Origin: JBBRZF01 sp038236965
GTDB lineage: Bacteria; Acidobacteriota; Terriglobia; Terriglobales; Acidobacteriaceae
Direction: 5' to 3'
Length of the DNA: 7,231 bases
NCBI GenBank assembly: GCA_038236965.1
Contig: JBBRZF010000172.1
Coordinates: 1 to 7,231 of the forward strand
A program made the position numbers and the translations under genes. The stretch's first letter is position 1. Each line of letters starts with the position of its first letter. The notes below the pieces were generated by a model. It worked only from the letters and a program-made list of their open reading frames with translations. It was not told the origin of the DNA and did no database searches. This document shows positions 1 through 4,677 of the stretch, one piece after another.

Positions 1-20
1 CTCCCGACGCGATAGCAGTC

Positions 21-122
21 AGTGTACTTGAGCGGTGATTCTTGGCCATCCCCAGCGACTCCTACAAAATTTAACTGAGTGCGCGGAGTGTACTTGAGCG
101 GTGATTCTTGGCCATCCCCAGC
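21..122 (+). repeat. CRISPR-like repeat cluster, left (two 36-bp copies, one 30-bp interval)
   Basis: Two identical 36-bp copies lie at 21-56 and 87-122, each beginning AGTGTACTTGAG and ending GGCCATCCCCAGC. They are separated by exactly 30 bp of unrelated sequence (57-86). The same 36-mer recurs inverted at 253-414 with the same 66-bp period. Perfect repeat identity with unrelated equal-length intervals is CRISPR-like, but no cas gene is in the window and the repeat has no obvious long internal stem. The alternative is a set of transposase-binding repeats at a transposon end, since both clusters point their TGTACT tip outward. Bases 1-20 could be part of another interval, so the cluster may continue beyond the left edge. 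The repeats themselves are certain; their class is not. Confidence 0.85.
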
Positions 123-150
123 GCAGTCGATGGCTTCGTTGAAACTCTCC

Positions 151-252
151 TTAGTGGGTTGTCGCCGAGCACTTAGTAACATCGATATGGGTCAGATTAC
201 CCCACGCATCGACCGCGAAACTCTGCCCGGCACTATTCCCGGCTTCGTCGAC
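151..252 (-). pseudogene. YD-repeat/Rhs protein fragment
   Basis: On the minus strand, 252 to 154 translates to 33 residues that include AGQSFAVDAWGNLTHIDVTK, followed by a TAA stop at 151-153. The [D]AWGNLT core is the hallmark of YD/Rhs wall-associated repeats. The fragment has no start. In its frame the flanking 36-bp repeat copy (253-288) introduces a TGA, so it cannot be part of a working gene here. It fills most of the 130 bp between the two oppositely oriented repeat clusters and runs opposite to the Rhs tip at 579-1286. It is therefore a relic of rearrangement among rhs genes. The family assignment rests on a short motif but is distinctive. Confidence 0.6.
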
Positions 253-414
253 GCTGGGGATGGCCAAGAATCACCGCTCAAGTACACTGTTACGTAGCAG
301 AACGGAAGGCACTTCCGAGCTGGGGATGGCCAAGAATCACCGCTCAAGTACACTATATCCATCAGAGTCCCAGTAGGGCAAGATGCTGGGGATGGCCAAG
401 AATCACCGCTCAAG
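253..414 (-). repeat. CRISPR-like repeat cluster, right (three inverted 36-bp copies, two 30-bp intervals)
   Basis: Copies at 253-288 and 319-354 are exact reverse complements of the left-cluster repeat. The copy at 385-414 matches for 30 bp, then diverges over its last six bases (ATGGAG instead of TACACT). Intervals 289-318 and 355-384 are each 30 bp and unrelated to each other or to 57-86. If read in the orientation GCTGGGG...TACACT, the degenerate copy is the last one with a decayed 3' end, as terminal CRISPR repeats often are. The interval 289-318 contains a small perfect palindrome (CGGAAG/CTTCCG, 303-317). Minus-strand reading stays open through the repeats only because 66 is a multiple of three, so no protein is proposed. 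A transposon-end explanation remains open. Confidence 0.85.
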
Positions 415-581
415 ATGGAGCAGCGCGTGTCCAGAGTGCAATCGACGCTGCCAATGGAATCAACTATGTAACGCTCGCACAGTATCGACTGCAGAGAGTT
501 TTGAAGTCGGGTCTTTTCCGCCCCGCTCTTCAACTTGTCCACTTTCTTCTGAAGGTCCGAGAGACCCTGCTTTAGGTTCTT
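414..581 (-). pseudogene. Coding-like fragment of unknown protein
   Basis: Minus-strand translation of this stretch gives about 56 residues with natural protein composition. It has a lysine-rich amphipathic part (LSDLQKKVDKLKSG) and then a segment with three cysteines near the end. The + strand translations look like shadows by comparison. The reading is bounded on one side by the truncated 36-bp repeat (385-414) and on the other by the point where + strand Rhs homology begins (about 579), so both ends look like breakpoints. No start codon or ribosome site belongs to it. I do not recognise the family. It could be the tip of another Rhs protein or a piece of an immunity gene; both are guesses. 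Confidence 0.3.
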
Positions 582-605
582 GGCGCAAGATACTTTCGTT
601 CCAAC

Positions 606-1286
606 ATGGGCAGGTTTATGACGCCCGACCCGCTGCTCAACAGTGGTCGTCCTGATAATCCTCAGACGTGGAATCGGTACTCCTACACGCTGAACAACCC
701 GCTGAAGTTCGTCGATCCGACTGGACTGTACGAATGGGCCGCCAATACCTGTGCGGGCGACGATAAGAAGTGCAACAAGCAGTACCAGCAAAATCAGCAA
801 AAGTTCCGAGACGCGTTGACCAACATTGAAAAGGCCCGCGATTCATTCAAGAAAGGGTCGAAGGAGTACACCCGGCTCGACGCTGCGCTGAAGGCGTATG
901 GCAAGGAGGGCGAAGCCAATAATGTGAGTGTGGGTTTCGGCGCAGTGAAGAACGGAGCAGCGGAAACCATACCGATGAACAACAACACATCTTGGATGGT
1001 GCGGTTCGATACCAGCAAGATCACGGGCGGCTCCGTCGATTGGGCCTCAGCTTCCGGACACGAAGGAACTCACGTGGACGACTTCGGTATGCCGATGGGT
1101 GACTTCATGAAACAGTCGCCATTCTCGATGGAGTATCGCGGCTATGAAACGTCGGCGTGGACGGCACAAGGTCTCGGAGCAGGCAATCTAAGCTTCAGCG
1201 GAAATGTGATCTGGAACAGTAGCTGGGCAGCAGTACAGAGACGCAACCACACAACCCGTTGCCGAATTAGGAGACGACCTAGATGA
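606..1286 (+). CDS. Orphan Rhs C-terminal tip with HExxH metallopeptidase-like domain
   Basis: Residues 1-42 (MGRFMTPDPLL ... NRYSYTLNNPLKFVDPTGL) are the conserved end of the Rhs core, after which these proteins carry variable toxin domains. In-frame homology (LGARYFRSN) extends upstream to about 579, where a TAG at 573-575 and a sequence break end it. This is thus a 5'-truncated rhs gene, and the ATG at 606 has no ribosome site. The variable domain has a helical lysine-rich part (about 55-100) and then HEGTH at residues 152-156, a zinc-binding HExxH motif. A downstream EYRGYETSAW (175-184) could supply the third ligand Glu. A zinc endopeptidase effector is inferred. The last 20 or so residues are arginine-rich and may be frameshifted. 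The stop overlaps the next start as ATGA. Expression is doubtful because the N-terminal core and promoter are absent. Confidence 0.7.
   Translation: MGRFMTPDPLLNSGRPDNPQTWNRYSYTLNNPLKFVDPTGLYEWAANTCAGDDKKCNKQYQQNQQKFRDALTNIEKARDSFKKGSKEYTRLDAALKAYGKEGEANNVSVGFGAVKNGAAETIPMNNNTSWMVRFDTSKITGGSVDWASASGHEGTHVDDFGMPMGDFMKQSPFSMEYRGYETSAWTAQGLGAGNLSFSGNVIWNSSWAAVQRRNHTTRCRIRRRPR
1268..1273 (+). promoter_or_regulatory. Shine-Dalgarno site for the TonB-C mini-protein
   Basis: TAGGAG at 1268-1273 lies nine bases before the ATG at 1283 and inside the 3' end of the Rhs tip. With the ATGA stop/start overlap it supports the chosen start and suggests translational coupling of the two genes. Confidence 0.6.
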
Positions 1287-1801
1287 AGCTGTTAAACACC
1301 ACTGCCGTTCTCCTGCTGTGCTCGGGGATGTTAGTGGGTCAAAACAAACCCGGAGCCGAACAGCAAATGAAAGTTGCTCCGCCATCGGTCGCCGCAGCCG
1401 CAGTTCCCCTTTACCCGCCACTGGCACGTATGGCGCGGATCGAAGGGGTCGTCCATGTGAAAATTACAACGGATGGGCACAAGGTAATCGCCACACAGCC
1501 CGAGGACGGTCACAAGATGTTGGCAGCGGCGGCTGAGAGTAACGCCAAGACATGGGAGTTCGCGACTCACGAGCCGACCACGTTTACAGTTACGTACCAG
1601 TACAAACTCGTCGCTGAGTCGAAAGAGAATCCCTACGGCCCCACGGTAATCCTGCGACTGCCAACTGAAGTTGAAGTTATTACGACACCTATCTTCATCA
1701 GTGACCCTGCGCCCGATCCCAGACCGGACACGCGGAGGAAACAAAAATCAGACAATAGCCTTCTTCACGAGAGTCTCCATGCCGAGGGACTGCAAAAGTG
1801 A
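1283..1801 (+). CDS. Secreted TonB-C-domain mini-protein, candidate immunity partner
   Basis: This 172-residue protein starts with a signal peptide (MKLLNTTAVLLLCSGMLVG, hydrophobic core about 7-18), so it should be exported to the periplasm. A cysteine at 13 is present, but the preceding residues are a poor lipobox. Residues about 42-110 resemble a TonB C-terminal domain: VPLYPPLARMARIEG, then GVVHVKITTDG (55-65), SNAKTWEF (86-93) and FTVTYQYKL (101-109). It lacks the N-terminal membrane anchor and proline-rich spacer of true TonB, so it is unlikely to energise receptors. Its tail (110-172) is charged and not recognised. The start overlaps the Rhs-tip stop by four bases behind a good ribosome site, the layout expected of a toxin/immunity pair. 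The immunity role is inference only; a generic periplasmic TonB-C protein is the alternative. Confidence 0.7.
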   Translation: MKLLNTTAVLLLCSGMLVGQNKPGAEQQMKVAPPSVAAAAVPLYPPLARMARIEGVVHVKITTDGHKVIATQPEDGHKMLAAAAESNAKTWEFATHEPTTFTVTYQYKLVAESKENPYGPTVILRLPTEVEVITTPIFISDPAPDPRPDTRRKQKSDNSLLHESLHAEGLQK

Positions 1802-1856
1802 CGCGCCGCTAACACACGACGATGTGATAAGGCTTGTTCCAAAATCACAACAAAAC

Positions 1857-1892
1857 CCCTCCCGGAGTCGCCTCTGGGAGGGTTCTTTCTTT
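1857..1892. terminator. Strong, probably bidirectional rho-independent terminator
   Basis: CCCTCCCGGAG (1857-1867) pairs with CTCTGGGAGGG (1872-1882), giving an 11-bp stem with one G-T pair around a TCGC loop. A run of TTCTTTCTTT (1883-1892) follows. On the other strand the stem is followed by GGTTTTGTTGTGATTTT, so it could also stop minus-strand transcription. It closes the toxin/TonB-C pair 56 bp after the stop. A weaker imperfect hairpin (CGAGC/GCTCG) lies just beyond at 1911-1934. Confidence 0.85.
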
Positions 1893-1947
1893 AGCTGCGA
1901 ATCTGGAAATCGAGCCGCCCCGGAGGGCAGCTCGTGTGGTTGAAGGG

Positions 1948-2082
1948 TTAATCTTGCGCCTGGTAATCGACTGTCATCTCGGCGATGCGATCAATAAGTT
2001 CTTCACGGCGAGGGTCGCCAGCGGGAAGCTGGTCGGCTTCGATGCCGAGGGCTTCAATCTCTGTGAGGAGCTCCGTCATCAT
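1948..2082 (-). pseudogene. Short coding fragment, minus strand, unknown family
   Basis: From tandem ATGs at 2082/2079 the minus strand encodes about 44 residues with natural composition (ELLTEIEALGIEADQLPAG, then RREELIDRIAEMTVDYQ) and a TAA stop at 1948. The upstream part of the open frame (2083-2166) is antisense to a better + strand reading, and no ribosome site precedes the ATGs, so this is probably a 5'-truncated gene end. The bidirectional terminator at 1857-1892 lies where it would end this transcript. I do not recognise the family; the acidic helical composition gives no function. Confidence 0.35.
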
Positions 2083-2089
2083 CGCTGGG

Positions 2090-2311
2090 GTGAAGACCAA
2101 GGAAGATTTCCAGAATGTCTTGAACTCCGCTGCCAAAATCGCAGACCAGTTTGGTAAGACCACCAATGTGTCGTTGTTCTCCCACGCTGGCGACGTCGAT
2201 GGCCCGGTTTTCCATGACGCGTCAGGACATGCAACGCAGTTTACTCAAGGTGAGCTATCGAATCTTAAAGTCAATTGGGGAGCGAACTCGACGGCTTCAT
2301 TCTACGGATGC
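2090..2311 (+). pseudogene. Internal fragment of an unrecognised (possibly Rhs-tip) protein
   Basis: The + strand reads about 74 residues of convincing protein: KTKEDFQNVLNSAAKIADQF, then SLFSHAGDVDGPVFHD, then ELSNLKVNWGANSTASFYGC. Before 2090 the frame becomes antisense to the minus-strand fragment, and after 2311 it runs straight into the IstB C-terminus, so both ends are breakpoints. The pattern strand-SHAG-DGPVFHD ... ASFYGC suggests an alpha/beta enzyme-like fold with a histidine and a cysteine at strand ends. I cannot name the family or claim catalysis. Its position among Rhs debris makes a displaced toxin tip plausible. Confidence 0.45.
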
Positions 2312-2407
2312 CGGCTGACTCACCACGTCCACATCCTGGAGATGAACGGCGACAGCTACCGTCTGAAACAGAGCCGCCGCAAACGGGAACCACCCTCCTG
2401 CCGGTAA
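2312..2407 (+). pseudogene. istB: IS21-family IstB C-terminal fragment
   Basis: Thirty-one residues beginning RLTHHVHILEMNGDSYRL and ending at a TAA (2405-2407) match the characteristic C-terminal end of IstB, the AAA+ helper ATPase of IS21-family transposition (typically LLDRLTHxxHI ... NGxSYR). All upstream parts (Walker A, Walker B, the IstA gene) are missing. The fragment is fused in frame to the unrelated fragment at 2090-2311, so the IS has lost its left portion by deletion or recombination. The IS21 terminal repeats about 120 bp downstream support the identification. Confidence 0.65.
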
Positions 2408-2446
2408 CAGCGGCTCAACCCACTCCACCCCGTCCGCCGAACGCGC

Positions 2447-2499
2447 TGCGGGGGAACAGGGCCTCTTCCGCTACGCTCCAGAGCCCCTGTTCCCCCGCA
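2447..2499. repeat. Long hairpin in the IS21 relic
   Basis: TGCGGGGGAACAGGG (2447-2461) is perfectly complementary to CCCTGTTCCCCCGCA (2485-2499). There are 23 bases between the arms, including a further CTC/GAG pairing. It lies between the istB stop and the IS end, where a transcription block would fit. No T-run follows, so a simple intrinsic terminator is not indicated. Confidence 0.8.
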
Positions 2500-2523
2500 A
2501 ATCCCTGCTTTACCGCCAACTCC

Positions 2524-2576
2524 ACTGGTCTACTTTTACTCCGCTACACTGGTCTACTTTTACTCCGGCCTTGACA
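2524..2576. mobile_element. IS21-family right end with doubled subterminal repeat
   Basis: The 20-mer ACTGGTCTACTTTTACTCCG occurs twice, at 2524-2543 and 2548-2567, with a 24-bp period. It is followed by a CCTTGACA tip ending about 2576, which reads inward from the right as TGTCAAGG. IS21-family elements carry such multiple transposase-binding repeats at their ends and TG...CA tips. Integrase coding sequence starts immediately outside the tip, and istB lies inside, so orientation and boundary agree. The matching left end is not in the window. Confidence 0.7.
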
Positions 2577-2825
2577 CCGTGACACTTTCGCAGTGGACCT
2601 GCTCCTGCGAGGAGCCAACTCCTACGACGTGGCAAAGATGTTGGGGGACACAATCGAAACTGTCGAAAAGCACTATCTGCCTTTCGTCCGCGAGCTGAGG
2701 GAGAGAGTACGGTCGATAATGGAAAGCGGACGGGAATGGAAGAGCTCGCTCGCTTGGCTGAGGCTGCTGGTCATTCCGAAACAAATGATTCCGCAAATTG
2801 CGATCTCGACAAGCCAACCGCGTAA
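2577..2825 (+). pseudogene. Tyrosine recombinase (phage-type integrase), 3' fragment
   Basis: The frame opens outside the IS21 tip as RDTFAVDLLLRGANSYDVAK, then MLGDTIETVEKHYLPFVREL. These are the second conserved arginine box (H/xxRDTFAV) and the C-terminal box with the catalytic tyrosine in KHY of the lambda-integrase family. The N-terminal SAM-like domain, the first Arg and most of the catalytic domain are missing, removed by the IS. At about 2725-2735 the frame appears to shift: the other frame continues MEELARLAEAAGHSETNDS to a TAA at 2823-2825, a more natural C-terminus than the original frame, which runs into rnpB. The gene is dead. It points toward the 3' end of rnpB, as island integrases often sit beside their attachment site. 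Confidence 0.75.
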
Positions 2826-2867
2826 TTGCGTCACACCCGCGTCACAATCCCGCCTTCCAATTACGCG
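2819..2867. repeat. Inverted repeat plus 11-bp-period direct repeat between integrase stub and rnpB
   Basis: CGCGTAATTG (2819-2828) and CAATTACGCG (2858-2867) are perfect 10-bp inverted arms, 29 bp apart. Between them GCGTCACA occurs twice, at 2828-2835 and 2839-2846. It lies 25 bp beyond the mature rnpB 3' end. It could be integrase arm/core sites or a structured transcript end; no T-run favours a terminator. Confidence 0.6.
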
Positions 2868-2891
2868 AATTGTTGCAAACAAAGAAGATGT

Positions 2892-3325
2892 CAATCGCCG
2901 GATCTGTAAGCCGAATTCTGTCCAGCGGATTGCTCCACCAGGACGGTCATTCCTCTAGGCCACGCATCGCTAGGTGGCTCAAGCGACCTACCCGGAGGTT
3001 TGACGGACCGAGCCAGTCCGTGTTGCAGGCGAACCCGCAACTTCCTCCCTATTTGGTCTTGCTCCGTGTGGGGTTTGCCATGCCCCGTGCATTACTGCGC
3101 GGGCGGTGCGCTCTTACCGCACCTTTTCACCCTTACCCCGACGCTTGCGCGCTAAGGCGGTATATTCTCTGTGGCACTTTCCGTCGCATAACCCTTGAAG
3201 GTCAGCTCCCGGACGTTATCCGGCACACTGCTCTACGGAGTTCGGACTTTCCTCTTCACCTGTGGCGCAGCCTGGGAAACCCAGCGTTCGCAACCGCAAA
3301 GCGACCGTCCGATCCGGCGATCAAC
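2892..3325 (-). ncRNA. rnpB: RNase P RNA, bacterial class A
   Basis: This is the catalytic RNA that removes 5' leaders from pre-tRNAs. On the minus strand the conserved GAGGAAAGTCCG (CR-I; 3254-3243 on the window) is followed by GTGCCGGATAACGTCCGG, AGGGTGAAAAGGTGCGG with the P12-type GGTGC/GCACC hairpin (3105-3123), GAGGAATGACCGTCC, and the 3' ACAGAATTCGGCTTACAG (CR-V, 2921-2904). The terminal helix P1 is explicit: 2894-2904 pairs with 3311-3321 over 11 bp. Ends are set from P1 and the upstream TATAAT box, so they are accurate to a few bases. It lies between accessory DNA (its 3' side) and the divergent permease operon (its 5' side). Confidence 0.95.
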
Positions 3326-3331
3326 TCCTCG

Positions 3332-3337
3332 ATTATA
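3332..3337 (-). promoter_or_regulatory. rnpB -10 box
   Basis: Minus-strand TATAAT (window 3337-3332) lies six to seven bases before the inferred RNA start at about 3325. No convincing -35 hexamer sits at 16-18 bp; a TTGGCA lies 24 bp upstream, which is too far. The perfect -10 fits a highly expressed housekeeping RNA. Confidence 0.6.
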
Positions 3338-3430
3338 TAGATGTTTTGCGTCTGCTGGGGGTGCCAACGCGTATAGATACTGCGGCCCGGCGAAGCGGAT
3401 GCGCTCTGCTAGACTTGAAGCAAGTACCCA

Positions 3431-4660
3431 ATGAACATTGCGGAATCCATTCGAATCGCCTTGCAATCCCTGTGGGCCAACAAACTACGGTCTGTGCTCA
3501 CGCTGCTGGGCGTGGTGATCGCCGTGGCGTCCGTGATCGCGGTGGTCACGTTCGTGAATGGCATCAACGGGTACGTTGCGGAGAAGATATTCAACCTTGG
3601 CGCGGATGTCTTCATCGTCAGCAAGATGCCGAACGTCATCACCAACGCCGATGAATTCATTGAGGGACAAAGGCGCAAAGACATTACGTTCGACGATTAC
3701 CGGGCGGTAGCTGAATCCTGCAACGCGTGCCGCGCGCTTGGGGCGGCGATCAGTTCCTCCGGCGGTAAAGTGAAGTTCAGCGAGCAGAGTACGGCGGACA
3801 CGACCATTCGTGGTTGGACGCCGAGCATGGGCGTCATCTACGATCTCGACCTTATCGCCGGACGCTACCTGACGGATGCTGACGTAAATAATTCGAGCAA
3901 CGTCGCCATCATCGGACACGACATTCTCGACAACGTGATGGGCGCTGTCGATCCGCTGGGCAAAGAAATCCATGTGAATGGACGCGTGTATCGCGTGATT
4001 GGCGTTGGCAAGCAAGAGGGAAAGACGCTGGGGCAGAGTCGCGATAATTGGGTGATCATCCCCATCTCCACCTGGTTCACGCAATTTGGCACGCACAACA
4101 GCATACGCATTTGGGGCAAGGCCTACGGCGTGGGAACTCCGCTGGAGACCGCGCTAGACCAGGTTCGCGTGGTGATGCGCTCGCGACGGCACGATGCTCC
4201 CGGTAAGGCCGACAGTTTTTCTGCCGACACGAATTCGAGTTTCCTGAGCATCTGGTCGAATCTTAGCGGCACGTTCTTTATCGTGGTCATCGCCATCGCG
4301 TCGATTGCGCTGTTGGTCGGCGGCATCGTCATCATGAATATCATGCTGGTTTCCGTAACCGAGCGCACGCGCGAGATAGGCGTGCGCAAAGCCATGGGAG
4401 CACGCAGTGCGGATGTGTTGCGGCAGTTCCTCATCGAGTCGAGTACGCTGTCACTTGTTGGCGGAATCATCGGAGTGATACTGGGCGTCGCATTGGCAAA
4501 AACAGTTACGTACCTCATCGGAATGCCTTCCTCCATCGAGCTGTGGTCCGTCGTTGCCGCGCTGCTTCTGGCCGGCAGCGTTGGAGTCTTCTTCGGTGTT
4601 TATCCTGCGAAACAGGCGGCAAAACTCGACCCCATCGCAGCATTACGTTTCGAGTTGTAG
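3431..4660 (+). CDS. MacB/FtsX-type ABC transporter permease (first of pair)
   Basis: A 409-residue inner-membrane permease of the MacB family (MacB periplasmic core domain plus FtsX domain). A short amphipathic N-terminus leads into TM1 (about 21-43, SVLTLLGVVIAVASVIAVVT). A large periplasmic domain (about 50-275) follows, with the family sequence GHDILDNVM...DPLGKEIHVNGRVYRVIGV at 162-192. Three C-terminal helices lie at about 281-307, 340-362 and 372-393. SVTERTREIGVRKAMGAR (308-325) is the cytoplasmic coupling segment that contacts the ATPase, and the end YPAKQAAKLDPIAALRFE is typical. Length is normal for the stand-alone permease form without a fused ATPase. The ribosome site is weak (GAAG 3417-3420), but the start gives a complete N-terminus. 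It forms a two-gene unit with the next permease. No ATPase is adjacent, so partner and substrate are unknown. Confidence 0.9.
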   Translation: MNIAESIRIALQSLWANKLRSVLTLLGVVIAVASVIAVVTFVNGINGYVAEKIFNLGADVFIVSKMPNVITNADEFIEGQRRKDITFDDYRAVAESCNACRALGAAISSSGGKVKFSEQSTADTTIRGWTPSMGVIYDLDLIAGRYLTDADVNNSSNVAIIGHDILDNVMGAVDPLGKEIHVNGRVYRVIGVGKQEGKTLGQSRDNWVIIPISTWFTQFGTHNSIRIWGKAYGVGTPLETALDQVRVVMRSRRHDAPGKADSFSADTNSSFLSIWSNLSGTFFIVVIAIASIALLVGGIVIMNIMLVSVTERTREIGVRKAMGARSADVLRQFLIESSTLSLVGGIIGVILGVALAKTVTYLIGMPSSIELWSVVAALLLAGSVGVFFGVYPAKQAAKLDPIAALRFEL

Positions 4661-4666
4661 GCGGAT

Positions 4667-4672
4667 AGGAAG
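4667..4672 (+). promoter_or_regulatory. Shine-Dalgarno site for second permease
   Basis: AGGAAG at 4667-4672, five bases before the ATG at 4678, lies in the 17-bp gap after the first permease stop. It supports this start and co-transcription. Confidence 0.55.
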
Positions 4673-4677
4673 CAGAT

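Noticed and set aside
192..800. Long minus-strand open frame running through three repeat copies
   Set aside because: It is open because the repeat period is a multiple of three; it starts inside the Rhs tip antisense region, mixes unrelated segments and repeats the same peptide from each 36-mer. Only the 414-581 part looks coding.
2084..2090. GCTGGGG at the 2083-2090 junction matches the start of the inverted 36-bp repeat
   Set aside because: Only seven bases match, which is expected by chance; not enough to call a recombined repeat copy.
2524..2567. Possible CRISPR-like pair of 20-mers
   Set aside because: The 4-bp gap, position after IstB and TG...CA tip identify IS21 terminal repeats instead.
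2798..3340. 180-residue + strand open frame over rnpB
   Set aside because: It lies across the structured RNA gene; composition follows rnpB helices rather than a protein.
3387..3415. Possible promoter (TAGACT -10) for the permease unit
   Set aside because: No acceptable -35 at the right distance; too weak to annotate.
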